The notes below the pieces were generated by a model. That model saw only the letters and a program-made list of their open reading frames with translations. It was not told the origin of the DNA and ran no database searches. A DNA stretch of 64,000 bases from Lycium barbarum (taxonomy: Eukaryota; Streptophyta; Magnoliopsida; Solanales; Solanaceae): contig NC_083340.1 of NCBI RefSeq assembly GCF_019175385.1, positions 14,396,336-14,460,335 of the forward strand, given 5' to 3'. This document shows, in pieces, positions 1-11,061 of this stretch (position 1 is its first letter; every line of letters starts with the position of its first letter). The translations under genes were made by a program, and so were the position numbers.

Positions 1-272
1 GGCCCATGAGGCATACCTATAAATAGAGGACACTTTCCCACTTTTTGGGATTAGCTTTTTTCAGATCTCAACATTGTAATAGAAAAATATATATATATTC
101 AGTGTAAATCTCGAATCACTATACACATCTACATAGCAACAACTCACATATATACATATATCGCAATAAACAAATACATATTCATTTCATACCAACCAAA
201 ATAGATTGAAATTCATCCACATATACTATACCTCACTTACAAATTCAATTGTTACCGAAATTCGGGGTAAAA
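1..272 (+). repeat. 5' LTR, downstream part only
   Basis: Direct repeat of 17,233-17,804. Both copies start the shared stretch with GGCCCATGAGGCATACC and end near ACCGAAATTCGGG(A/G)TAAAA. The first several hundred bases of this LTR lie outside the window. Relative to the 3' LTR it lacks about 95 bp after AGAAAAATATAT and lacks the hAT MITE, so it preserves the empty site of that MITE. Confidence 0.9.
16..26 (+). promoter_or_regulatory. LTR TATA box (5' LTR)
   Basis: CCTATAAATAG is a good plant TATA motif. It is conserved in the 3' LTR at 17,249-17,259 and probably served the element's own transcription start. Confidence 0.6.
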
Positions 273-276
273 GGTT

Positions 277-294
277 TGGCGCCCACCATAGGGC
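277..294 (+). other. Primer-binding site of the Tat element
   Basis: TGGCGCCCACCATAGGGC lies four bases after the LTR end. It starts with TGG, as expected for pairing with a tRNA 3' CCA end. The position and the TGGCGCCCACC core are typical of plant Ty3/gypsy elements. I did not assign the tRNA. Confidence 0.75.
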
Positions 295-699
295 TAGGAT
301 AATAGTGGTTTTTTAATCTTTGTTCTACCTTCTGTCACCCGTTGATTAAGGAATCTACTAATTTCTGCAAAAAACGGACAAAATAGCAAGCAGCGGACAG
401 TCCGGTCATGTCAACAACAACGAAATTGTGGCTGAAAATGAGAACAGTGGGTTATGAAACCTACCTATATATCCAATCGACCCAAACTCTGTTGACTCGA
501 GAGAAGGCCTCAACCGGCAGAACACCGTGAATCAGGAGAATGCCGCCTTACCGGCCACTGATCCCTTGAATACTCATAACTCAATTACTTTATCTCGGGC
601 TCAGGGCCGGAAAACACCGGATACTCTGAATGAGATTAACTTACGTTTAATTTTTGAAATGTTGCAGGAACAGGGGACCGCCATAGCCGAACAGGGATT
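295..699 (+). other. Leader and 5' gag region, too decayed to read
   Basis: This stretch lies between the primer-binding site and the first readable gag frame. Stops occur in every frame. An ATG at 408 opens a short frame with no recognisable domain; it may be the decayed gag start. Confidence 0.5.
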
Positions 700-2146
700 G
701 CAATAGCTCAGCTGCAGAGCAAAAATGATAAGGCAGCTCCTGAAAGGTCAAAAAGGGTCACCGAACCAAGGAGGGATGACATACGAATAGTCGAGAGTAA
801 TGGATCGGGAGCTGGATCATCCACCAAAGTTCTGAAGATGCTCGAGACCTTGGCAAAGCGGATCGATTCAACGGAGAAGAGGGTGGAAACGTATAACTCT
901 CGGGTGGATCAGATCCTGAGAGCTCCGCCGATTCTGAAAGGGACGGATTCAAAGAGGTACATTCAAAGGCCTTTCCCTCTAAGTGCGGCTCCGTAGTTAA
1001 TCCCGAAGAGGTTCAAGATGCCGGATATCTAGAAATACGACGGTACAACGGACTCGCAGACACCTGTGCCATAAAGGGCAATGATGTCGAAGAGGATGAA
1101 ATTGAGTCTGTGTTGTTGAAAATTTTTGGGAAAACACTATCGAAAGGAGTGCAGACCTGGTATGACTATTTGCCCAAGCATTCGATCACTTCCTTCGAAA
1201 TGCTCGCAGATGCGTTCATCAAAGCTCATGCCGGAGCTAAAACGGTGCAAGCCCGGAAGACGAACATCTTCCATATATCCTAAAGGGATGATGAGTTGTT
1301 ACGAGAATTTTTGAACCATTTCCAAAAGGAACAGATGGAGCTCCGTCCGGTTTCGAAAAATGGGCTGCACAAGCTTTCACCAAAGGGCTTAATCCTCGGA
1401 GCTCGACTGCCTCTTTCAAACTAAAAGAAAACTTGTTGGAGTATGAGGCTGTAACCTAGGCAGATGTTCATAACAGGTATGAATCAAAGATTCGGGTAGA
1501 GGATGACCAACTCCAACTTCCCCAGGACCCATAAATATGAGCAAAAGCTCTGAGAGATCGAGGAAAAATTACGAGCCAGAGACGCGACCATCGAGGGAAA
1601 GGTATCAGCCATACTCTTATTCGGAAAAACCGAGCTTCAGATCGGAAAAATCGAGGGTCGGCCTCAGCTACTTCTCGGGTCGGGGCGATAAACTGGCCGA
1701 ACGTCGGTCGAGGCCTGTCATTTAGAAGTGATGCCGGGAGCTCGGCTAGCAACAAAGACTTACCGAGGATATCGGAGTACAACTTCAACATTAACACCTC
1801 GGACCTCGTCTCGGCTATCGGCTGTATCATGGATGCTAGATGGCCAAGGCCATTGAGGTCAGACCCGGGTCGACGGGACCCGAGCATGGAGTGTGAATAT
1901 TATGAGACCCATGGGCACAGAACTGAAGACTGTCGCCAATTAAGGGAGGAGGTGGATCGTTTATTGATGAATGGCCACCTTCGAGAGTTCCTGAGTGAAC
2001 GAGCCAAAATCCACTACAAAGAAAGGGAGAGTCATAAACGGGCCGAGCCGGTGGAACCTCAACATGTAATCAATGTGATAACTGGGGGGAACGGATGCTC
2101 CACGAGGGCCGGTGATGAAACGAACAAAGGTTTCCATTGTACGTGA
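700..2146 (+). pseudogene. gag remnant of the Tat element
   Basis: Gag would form the capsid of the retroelement particle. The readable frame starts near 700 and contains a short helical stretch (KRIDSTEKRVETYNSRVDQI, about 855-915), a proline-rich linker, and a Retrotrans_gag-like core (residues such as ESVLLK, FIKAHAGAK, FTKGLNPRSSTASFKLKENL) spread over 1,100-1,460. The end (1,829-2,146) has a CEYYETHGHRTEDCRQLREEV-like zinc-knuckle-type motif, a conserved Tat gag landmark. In-frame stops occur near 990, 1,030, 1,280 and 1,310 and the frame shifts several times. No single ORF exceeds 105 codons here. It cannot be translated as one protein. Confidence 0.85.
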
Positions 2147-2681
2147 GAAGCGCAACCGGGATTATGTACCCGAGGGTTCTATCTCCTTCAGCAACGAGGA
2201 TGCAGAAGGCATCATTCAACCGCACAATAATGCATTGGTAATTTTTATCCTTATTTTCAAATCACAAGTTAAACGTATTTTGATTGGCCCAAGTAGCTCG
2301 GCCAACATCATCCAGTGGAGAGTGGTGGAACAGTTAAGGCTACTCGACCAGATTGTACCGGTAGCCCGAGTACTCAGCGGGTTCAATATGGCAAGCAAAA
2401 CCACGAAGGGAGAAATCTCTTTACCGGTCAATATTAAGGGCACCATACAACAGACAGTATTTTATATCATCGAAGGAGATATGAAGTATAATGCTTTTCT
2501 CGGAAGACTGTGGATTCATAGCATGAGAGCAATCTTATCAACACTACACCAGTTGTTGAAGTTCCCGACTCCGGAAGGGATAAAAACTATCCGAGGCGAA
2601 CAGCCCGCAGCAAGGGAAATGGTCGCGGTCGAGGAAGCCCCCCTTTTCCGAAAAAGCCGGATCAAAGAGATGATGAACTAA
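2112..2681 (+). pseudogene. Retroviral-type aspartic protease region of the Tat pol, catalytic Asp lost
   Basis: This 189-codon frame aligns by eye with the protease part of Tat polyproteins. The landmark reads RILIGPSSSANII at about residues 56-68, followed by WRVVEQL and later YNAFLGRLWIHSMRAI. Family members normally have D-P-G-S-S at the active site; here the Asp is Gly and the following Gly is Ser, so the enzyme should be dead. The frame overlaps the gag tail and ends before the RT frame that starts at 2,717. Its openness over 189 codons is unusual for this damaged element and may be chance. Confidence 0.8.
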
Positions 2682-2716
2682 TCGGAGGCAAAGACACCAA
2701 GTAGCAATTAAAGAAT

Positions 2717-3971
2717 ATGGGTTCGAAAGCGGAGCAGAAGGGATCGAACCCGATTGGTGAAGAGGACGATTTCGGCGTACCCAGGTCGTTTGTATTACCG
2801 GATGACTCAGATGCAACCAAGTCTATCGTGGAAGAGCTGGAACAAGTCATCTTGTTCGAACATCTACCGGATAGAAATGTATACCTGGGCATGGGGTTAA
2901 CCTCGGAGCTCAGGAACATATTAATTAAATTTCTTCAAGCTAATACCGATTGTTTTGCATGGTCCCATATAGACATGACAGGTGTGCCTCCGGAAGTCAC
3001 GACTCATAAGCTCAGCTTCGATAGGAGATTTCCCCCAGTGAAGCAGAAAAGGAGGCCAATGGCCGAGCCAAAACATACCTTCGTAAAAGATGGCTAACAA
3101 AGCTTTTAAAAATAGGCTCTATCCGGGAGGTAAAATACCCGGATTGGCTAGCCAATGTAGTGGTGGTGCTAAAGAAAGATAACAAATTTAGAATGTGTGT
3201 TGACTATAAGGATCTGAACAAAGCATGCCCGAAAGATTTGTTTCCGATGCCTCACATTGATCGAATGATCGATTCAACGGCCGGGCATGAGATGTTAAGT
3301 TTTCTCGATGCTTACTCTGGGTATAACCAAATCCGGATGCACTCGGAGGATCAAGAGAAAACATCTTTTATTACCCGGTACGGGACTTACTGTTATAATG
3401 TCATGCCATTCGGGTTAAAAAATGTCGAAGCAACTTACCAACGCCTAGTTAATGGAATGTTCGAAGAACAAATAGGGAAAATAATGGAAGTTTATATTGA
3501 TGACATGGTAGTTAAGTCCCTGGAAATAGAGAACCATTTAAAACATTTGCAAGATACCTTCGATGTCCTTCGCAAATAGAACTTGAAGCTTAATCCGGAA
3601 AAGTGTGCCTTCGGTGTCCGATCAGGCAAATTTTTAGGTTTCATGGTGTCGAATCGGGAATTGAAATTAACCCGGATAATATCAAAGCCATCGAGGATAT
3701 TGAGGTGGTGAACAACGTGAAGGCCGTGCAGGGGCTCAACGGAAGGATAGCAGCACTGAGCCGTTTCATTTTGAGGTCTTCGGATAAAAGTCACCGTTTC
3801 TTCTCATTGTTGAGAAAGAAGAATGACTTCATCTGGACACCGGAATGGCAAAAGGCTTTGCAGGAATTAAAAAAATACTTATCGAGCCCGCCCCTACTGC
3901 ACACGCCGAAGGCAGACGAACAATTGTTTCTATACCTTGCCGTGTCCGAGGTAGCGGTAAGCGGTGTTTAG
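2717..3971 (+). pseudogene. Reverse transcriptase region of the Tat pol
   Basis: The pieces at 2,717-3,097, 3,160-3,579 and 3,603-3,971 cover the RT. Visible motifs are FRMCVDYKDLNKACPKD, SFLDAYSGYNQI, TYCYNVMPFGLKN and the catalytic YIDDMVVKS (about 3,493-3,519), followed by NLKLNPEKCAFGV. The catalytic Asp pair is present. A stop at 3,094-3,096 and one at 3,577-3,579, plus a frameshift near 3,620, break it. The thumb and connection region continues to HTPKADEQLFLYLAVSE. It belongs with the protease upstream and RNase H downstream as one polyprotein. Confidence 0.9.
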
Positions 3972-4010
3972 GTCCGGGAAGAAGCAGGTACATAATTTCC
4001 AATATATTAT

Positions 4011-4545
4011 GTGAGTAGGACTTTAGGGGATGCGGAGACTCGTTATCCACACCTCGAAAAGTTAGCCTTAGCTTTGGTAAGTGCGTCAAGAAAGCTAAAA
4101 CCTTACTTTCAATGCCATCCGATATATGTAGTAACTACTTACCCGCTAAAAAATGTCATGCATAAACCAGAGTTACCAGGTAGACTGACCAAATGGGCCG
4201 TAGAGATTAGCGGATATGATATCGAATATAAGCTTAGAACAGCTATTAACTCTCAAATCTTAGCCGATTTTGTGCAGACTTTACCCCGCCATGATTCCTG
4301 AGGTCGAGAAAGAACTTTTGCTAACCTCGGGAAAGGCTTCAGGTATTTGATCTCTACACACAAGTGGGGCTTCGAACCTAAAAAGTTTCGAGTTGGGCAT
4401 TGTCCTTAAAACCCCCGCCGGTGATGCCATTAGACAGTCGATTAGAACTATTAAATTGACTAACAATGAAGCCGAGTATGAGGCTATGATTGTAGGTTTG
4501 GAATTGGCTCCGAGTCTGGGAGCCGAAATAATAGAAGCAAAATGC
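4011..4545 (+). pseudogene. Dual RNase H region (gypsy-type plus archaeal-type) of the Tat pol, cut by an insertion
   Basis: The first part (4,011-4,301) reads RYPHLEKLALALVSASRKLKPYF and GRLTKWAVEISGYDIEY, the end of the gypsy RNase H. The second part (4,393-4,545) reads LTNNEAEYEAMIVGLELA and GAEIIEAKCNS. This is the second, archaeal-type RNase H that characterises Tat elements. It stops abruptly at about 4,545, where antisense Tekay DNA begins, and the last part of the domain (perhaps 60 residues) is not seen on the far side of the insertion near 8,505. Confidence 0.8.
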
Positions 4546-5156
4546 AACTCTCTCAGAAAGGCCTCCACGAACTCATCCCATACTGCTGGTGGAGCATCCT
4601 CACCCCTGGACAACTCCCAGGACTCATACCAATTAACCGCTACATCACGCAACCGATATGAAGCCAATTCAACCGACTCAGTCTGGGAAGCTTTAGTCAC
4701 CCGCAACGTATGCAGCATCTGGCGAATAAAATCCTGTGGATCCTCTGCGGGCTTTGACCCATAAAATTCTGGGGGGTTACAAGTCAAGAAATCACGGACC
4801 CTCAAACTATCGTGTCTGTCTGCATAATCACCTCCTAACCCGTGTCTGCGAGCCTGCCCCGACACCAACCTGGTCAATAACTGTACTGCGTCCCTAATGG
4901 CCCTATCCTCCGCCCCTGGCTGGGGAGCTGGAGGCTCGGGTGCTAGAACCCCAGGAGCTGGTGGTAGATCTGTCTCCTGATCTGCAGCTGCTGCTGCCCT
5001 AGGCTCCTCTGATAATGGTGGGGTAGCGGAGCTCACTGACTGGAGTCTAATCTCAGGCGCAGATTGGGCATAAGCCCTAGTAATCCTCTGGGTCTGACTG
5101 GTCTCTCCAGCTATGGCCTTGCCCTTCTGAGCGGCTGTCGCCTTCTTCGGAGGCAT
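4546..5156 (-). pseudogene. 5' part of a Tekay-like gag
   Basis: The frame starts with MPPKKATAAQKGKAIAGE (the upstream MFTV is probably leader). It then has an Ala/Pro-rich linker and a Retrotrans_gag (PF03732-like) core: NPPEFYGSKPAEDPQDFIRQM, LASYRLRDVAVNWYESW and VWDEFVEAFLRE. After FLRE the frame runs into antisense RNase H DNA of the host element, so the residues after that point in the long minus-strand ORF (to 4,281) are chimeric. About 200 of the usual 400 or more gag residues remain. The part present has no internal stop, so this element is younger than its host. Confidence 0.88.
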
Positions 5157-5337
5157 CACTGTAAACATAACAATCCGTTAGGGAGAAATTATCCTGATAA
5201 TACAGCTCTATCGCACGATCTAGAATAAAAGGAAAGATGAAATCCTAAATGTCCTGTAGCTTCCTGTTTATAAATGTGGTGCACAACACATCGATAAACA
5301 AGACTCTACTCGACACGGTCTGTAGACACTCCGAGGA

Positions 5338-5356
5338 TTGAACCGCTCTGATACCA
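5338..5356 (-). other. Primer-binding site, initiator tRNA-Met type
   Basis: The minus strand reads TGGTATCAGAGCGGTTCAA, the common plant Ty3/gypsy and TRIM primer site. It lies just after the LTR end ...GGTCGTGACA and fixes the orientation and LTR boundary of the nested element. Confidence 0.9.
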
Positions 5357-5360
5357 CTTT

Positions 5361-8300
5361 TGTCACGACCCAACCCCGTAGGCCGTGACTAGTGCCCAAA
5401 TTGGACACTCATTTCACCTGTTAACTATAATCAGTTACAGCTAGCATGTCGTGACCTTATTTATTTAAAAAGGCAGGACGTTATTTTAAAGTTATCACAA
5501 TTCTGTAAGTCATAGGCACTTGTCTCCTGAGGAGTTACAATTTTTCAGCAGCAACATATATATATACACGCAAGCTGACAAGGCTGCCACTACACGCAAC
5601 ATTCCAAATATACATACATATGCAAGCTGACAAGGCTGCCATCACGAATGGGTACGCCCCAAACATAAGTCATGTTCATACAACGCAACGACAACTATAT
5701 ACAGACCCACACAGATGTCCACAGACCTCTAAGAGTAGTGATAGTATCATATGACGGGACAGGGCCCCGCCGTACCCCGAATAAACACATACATATACGA
5801 CAAAAGGGAGTTATACCACAAGCTAGGCTCCGGAACAAAGGAGCACTTCAAAGTAGCTGAATAAGTATCCTAAGCTGGCGGATCTCCAAAACGAGCGTCT
5901 ATACCTGCGGGCATGAACGCAGCCCCCCGAAGAAAGGGGGTCAGTACGGAATATGTACTGAGTATGTAAAGCATGAAATATAGTAATGGACTCATACTGA
6001 GACAAGGTGTATAGGACCCAATGCAACAAACAGAATTTCATAAAATTTGCCTTTGAACATATTTCATCTGTATCATTCTCATTTCAATATCAATGTAGAG
6101 TGTTGTAATCAAAGTTGCATAATCATTCTGTATATAACATATATAACGTGTCCCGGCCCTTTAGTAAGGGACTCGGTAATTAAAATCATAGCATCATAAA
6201 CATAAACAAATACGTGTCCCGGCCCTTTAGTGAGGGACTCGGTAATTAAGGAATATATGCCCTCCTGGCCACCATCTCCATATCATATCATCATATCATC
6301 ATCATATCATCATATCATCATATATATATAGCGTATCCCGGCCCTCTAGTGAGGGACTCGGTGAGTAATATAGTAAATATGCGCACGAAAACGTGTCCTG
6401 GCCCGGGACTCACTGAAGGATATAGCGGTAAGCACGAGCAGAATAATAAGCAACCACATATATGCAATTCATCTTTTGAGACTCAATAGATAAGCAACTA
6501 ACCAGCTTTATAGTGATGGGATAATAATCATATTCAATTCTTTTTAAATCTCATAACCAACTACAACAAGAAACGTTTCAGATTTCATGTACATGTATTA
6601 ATTTAACATAGTGTGGCTTTTGAAAGTCAAGTATACCTCTAGTTGTGCGATTCTTTAAGAATAGGAACTGCTATACATCATTCATTAGTCAATCATATAG
6701 TAGGCTCGTGACAATAACATTACAGAATGAAAGAATCACAAATCATGCTTGGAACTAGAGAGTAGAGTTTACCCCAAGGTTCATATCATTTCATACTTAC
6801 GTCTAGGACATGCCAAAAGAAAGAAGGAATAGGCTTTACATACCTTTAGCGTTTAGTCGTATTATAACTTGTACTTGCTGCCCAAAAACACTTATCCTAT
6901 ATCAAGATATCAAGAGCTACAATTAGTCTACAAAAGAATTTAATACGTATTTTGACGCTCACAATCCCTTTCTAACATTTAAACGACGTTTCGTTCGCAT
7001 TCAAACCAACTAGTGCTACAAGCTAACATTGCTAATCATTCTTTCATATATCAATCCAAACTTGTTTAACATGACTTAGGGGACTTTGGACAGCTTGCAC
7101 ATCATTCAAATCAGTCCCAAACTCACGGCCAAACAGCACATACCACAATACCATTTTCACTTAGCAATTTTCCAGTTTTAACTTACAACGACAACAACAC
7201 GTTTAATAACATTACTTTCACGATTCTTGGAACTGTTTTAGCATCATCTTTATTCTTACAACAGCCCACAAATCATTTCAATTTCAACTTGAATCATTGC
7301 ACTTCACTTTCACTATATGTTCATAACAACATTCAACACTCAACATTCAACATACACTTATTCACTTCTAACCTTAAAACAGTCCACGGTTTTGGACTGC
7401 TTGTATACTTCAACATGATTCGTTTCTTTAACACCTCAATTCACATATTCAACATGCATACAATATACCACAATGTCCATAACAACAACAATCAAAACTT
7501 GGCACAAAACAGTCCACAATCCCCCCTAAAACAATCCCCTTACACGGCTTCAACACCACTCCAACAACTTCATGATTTTCATCCATTTATCCATACTACA
7601 ACACATTCAATCCACTTCCAATACATGTACAAGAAGATTAAACATGATTCCATTAAAGCCAACAACACACGGCTCATTTAAATTTTAAGAAAAACAGTCC
7701 AATACCAACATGCAACATCATAAACCAACTTCTACAATCTTTGTTCATTTACCTATGTTGACACACATTCAATTCATCAACAATACATGCAAAATGAAAC
7801 CAACCATGGCTTCACCAAGCTCACGGCTCACCCCCTACTTCAACCACAACAACAATCCAACAACAACATGCATGAATTATACATTCAATTCATCATGCAA
7901 CACAAGAACAATGATCATTCTTACCTTGTAACTACACTTCAATCGGCTAGCCTTCACTTTCACTTCTTGAATTTTAACACTTGTTCTTGCTATATTAATG
8001 GATGCTACACGTTAATATACCTTCAATGGAGTTGGATTGCTTAGGAAAAACTGAATTTTTTGGAGAAATTTGGACCCTCGCTCTCGGCTAGCTCTAGGCC
8101 GAGAGTTTCCATTTCTCTCTCTATGTGTTTTTAACTTGTAATTGTTGAAATGATGTAGTGAGTTGTGGAGTGAATCAGATTTTCACTATATGTATTCCCT
8201 ACAAGACTTGGACATGTGTCCACTCAAGTTTTTGGGTCAAAAACCATTGACCATTCCACTATTATGCACGGCCACGCATGGTTTAAAACAAATGGGCAGA

Positions 8301-8488
8301 TTTTTGTTCCCAATCCCACTTAATAATCCACTTATGGTTAGTTTAATCCCAATTTTCTATTAATATTTCAATACCAAACGAAATTTGTAGTTAAATTGAC
8401 TTGAAACGAAACCGGAAGTTAAAGTCTCTACTTCGTATCTTGAGATAGTCTTGTCTTTAACTTGTCGCGTTTATTTTAAAACGTCCCA
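5361..8488 (-). repeat. Long LTR of the nested Tekay-like element
   Basis: About 3.1 kb between the PBS and the host junction. It ends (minus strand) in GGTTGGGTCGTGACA, as does the solo LTR at 12,496-14,965, so the two are relatives. It holds hairpin-forming tandem units (6,149-6,410) and long C/A-rich stretches (7,100-7,900) that give spurious ORFs on the + strand. The outer edge near 8,488 is inferred from where Tat sequence resumes. Confidence 0.75.
6149..6410 (-). repeat. Four degenerate hairpin repeats in the LTR
   Basis: Units of the form CGTGTCCCGGCCCTTTAGTR followed by AGGGACTCGGT occur at about 6,149, 6,212 and 6,333, with a shortened form at about 6,390. Each has an internal stem, CCCGGCCCT with AGGGACTCGG-type pairing. 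Spacers are AT-rich, including a TCATATCA microsatellite at 6,280-6,320. Confidence 0.7.
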
Positions 8489-8504
8489 ATGTATGAAAAT
8501 ATGG

Positions 8505-9834
8505 GTTATAACAAAATCAACCCCGGTGTCGTAGTGCAGTTGATGAATTCGGCGGTAGAAAACGAGCAGGCCGAGATAAACACAATGGGTCTAACTTGGG
8601 ATTGGCGCAACAGATACATCGACTACTTGCAAGATGGGAAGCTCTCGATCTACCCAAAAGAATCACGGTCACTCAGGAACAAAGCAACACGGTTCTGCTT
8701 AATAGACGGTCAATTGTATCGACGGTCTTTCTTCGGACCCCTAGCCAAGTGTTTGGGTCCCGGAGAAACTGATTATGTGATAAGAGAAGTCCACGAGGGT
8801 ACCTGCGGTAATCACTTCTGTGCAAAAGCCTTGGTTCGAAAAATTATCAGAGCCGGTTATTACTGGAACCGGATGGAGGATGATGCGAAGCATTTTTTCC
8901 GGAAATGTGACGGGTGTCAAAGGCATGCCCCGATGATCCATCAACCGGGGGAGTTGCTACACCCGGTGATATCACCTTAGCCGTTCATGAAGTGGGGAAT
9001 GGACATCGTCGGTTCTTCACCATGGGCACCAGGTAAGGCTTGTTTCATTCTGTTTATGACTGACTATTTCTCAAAATGGGTTAAAGCGCAGGCCTTCGAA
9101 AAGATGAGAGAAAAAGAGGTTATTGACTTTATATGGGACCATATTATCTGTCGTTTCGGCATCCCAACCGAAATAACTTGTGATAACGACCCTCAGTTTG
9201 TTGGCAGCAAGGTTAATAATTTCCTCGAAGGGTTGAAGATCAAGAAGATTGTATCGAATCCGTATGACCCGAGTGCAAACGGACAAGTGGAATCCACGAA
9301 CAAAACAATAATTCAAAATCTAACGAAAAGACTTGAAACATCGAAACATCAATGGGGGAAGTGCTGCGGGAGGTATTATGGGCTTACAGAACTACGTCAA
9401 AATCAAGCACGGGAGAAACACCTTTCTCGTTGGTCTACGGGGCCGAAGCTCTGATTCCCGTAGAAGTTGGCGAACCAAGCCTCCGGTTCAAATACGCCAC
9501 CAGCGGGTCAAACGAGGAGGCCATGGCCGTAAAACTCGATCTGGCGGACGAACTAGGCGAAAATGCGCTGGTCCGTTTAGCAGCTCAGAAACAAAAAATG
9601 GAGAGGTGCTACAACCAGAGGGCCAATTTTTGGCATTTCCAAGTTGGGGACTTGGTACTTCCGAAAGTTACTTTGAACACCAAGAATCCCAATTATAGGA
9701 AGTTGGGTCTGAACTGGGAAGGGCCGTACAAGATAACCGGAATAACGGGCAAAGGATCGTACCAACTAGAATCCATGGACGGACAACGGTTGCGCAATAA
9801 CTAGAATGTGGCGCATTGGAAGAGATACTATTGC
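8505..9834 (+). pseudogene. Integrase of the Tat element
   Basis: Integrase would insert the cDNA into the host genome. The HHCC zinc-binding head is visible: VHEGTCGNH, then CDGCQRHAP (about 8,790-8,930). The catalytic core follows with the three acidic residues in MDIVG (about 9,001), TCDND (about 9,180) and GQVESTNK (about 9,285). The C-terminal part reads GPYKITGI and GSYQLESMDG and ends near HWKRYY; no chromodomain is visible. Lesions are a TAG stop at 8,978-8,980 just before the core, a frameshift near 9,355, and a further stop at 9,802-9,804. The chain otherwise keeps its key residues. Confidence 0.9.
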
Positions 9835-11061
9835 TAAGGTATGGATGCCTACCTTGTGATCATTTTTTATTAACTTTATCCGTTTTTTGCAAAAGTAGTG
9901 CCAAATGAAGTTAGGTCTGAAAACACGCATTGCACTCTTTTCCTTAGTACGGTTTTATCCCGAAGTGGGTTTTCTGATAAGGTTTTTAATAAGGCAACAA
10001 GTACAACGTGCTACTTTATGAAAACAAGGCAAAATGCCCGGAACGGAGGGTCTGTCCGTCGAGTGGGGACTTAGTAGTGCTTACTCGATCATGCAGCTCG
10101 AATAAACACTGGGGGACTATCGTACCCACATCGAGGCCTATCCCAGAAAGGTAGAATGATTTAAATTCACCAAATAAGATGAAGAAACATTGTTAAGTGC
10201 TACCCCGGAAAGGTCCTCAAAATTTCATGTTTCTTATTTTTATGTAAACCTAGACCTTCTGTGTTAGGTTTCGATGTAAGGACAAAACGATGAAGAATGA
10301 ATTGTGTCCACTTAGTATTTGCTACAGCAAAAACAGAAGGAAACGGATGAGATCCTCATATTATGTACGTGCAATATAAAGAAAGTTATGAAAAATTCGT
10401 CTCGGACATGTCTTTTTATTAAATACCCTATACCGGGGACTACCGTCGAAATTCGACATCTTTTTATAAATACCCTATATCGGGGACTACCGTTGAAATT
10501 CGGAAAAGGCAACAAGGTCACATTGAACCGAGCCAAAATCTTTTAACACCCTCGAATGGGGACTGTCGTCTCAAAATTTGACAAGGGAGGGATTCAGGTA
10601 TCCGAACCTAATCTATTAAAAGTAAGCGGTCGGAAAAGGTTCAAACAACTTAAAAATCTCGACCCAAAATGCCCAACGTGATTCGGAGACGTCTGGATTC
10701 ACGAAGCATAAATAAGCCCCGCAGGCAAACCATTCGATAAAGTCCTCGGTCAAAAACGTACCGAACGAAGAAAAAGCCAATACTTAAGATAGGCGCAATT
10801 TGGAAAAAAAGGTAACTCTGAACCTTGGATCATCCGTTGCTGGATAAACGATTAAGGCAAATGTCATAACATACATTCAGGTACAAGAATGAAGAAAACA
10901 ATAGGGACTTCTAGGAAATACGCATTTCATATATAAAACCAAGTCTTTACATTTGGACTTCCCACAATAGTCAAAAGCGAAAAACAAAATAAAAAATTAA
11001 GGCTCCTAAAGGCCCTGATCTACACGGTATGGTTGGAACCGGAATTCTCGAAAAACGTCTG
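9835..11061 (+). other. 3' noncoding region of the Tat element
   Basis: No coding frame beyond chance. This gap between integrase and the antisense ORF is typical of Tat elements. It includes a short tandem array (10,418-10,585) and scattered GGGGACT motifs. Confidence 0.6.
10418..10585 (+). repeat. Imperfect tandem repeats
   Basis: Three units of about 60-65 bp share ATACCCTATAYCGGGGACTA and GTYGAAATTCG; the third, starting near 10,548, reads ACACCCTCGAATGGGGACTG and is diverged. Short tandem arrays after pol are common in this lineage. Confidence 0.75.

Larger units (their letters stand above)
4546..8488 (-). mobile_element. Truncated Tekay/Del-like Ty3/gypsy fragment (5' LTR, PBS, partial gag), antisense
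   Basis: Reading the minus strand gives a long LTR (8,488 to 5,361), a PBS matching initiator tRNA-Met (5,356 to 5,338), and a gag start at 5,156 that runs into Tat sequence at about 4,546. No pol and no second LTR are present. The Tat host resumes at about 8,489-8,510 with part of its RNase H missing. I therefore read this as insertion followed by deletion, not a simple insertion. I found no clear matching TSD at the two junctions. Confidence 0.85.

Noticed and set aside
4281..4545. C-terminal extension of the minus-strand gag ORF
   Set aside because: This part is antisense to the host RNase H, so the long ORF is a chance fusion across the insertion boundary.
7289..8044. Several + strand ORFs of 70-130 codons
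   Set aside because: They lie antisense inside the LTR of the nested Tekay-like element; the openness comes from C/A-rich composition.
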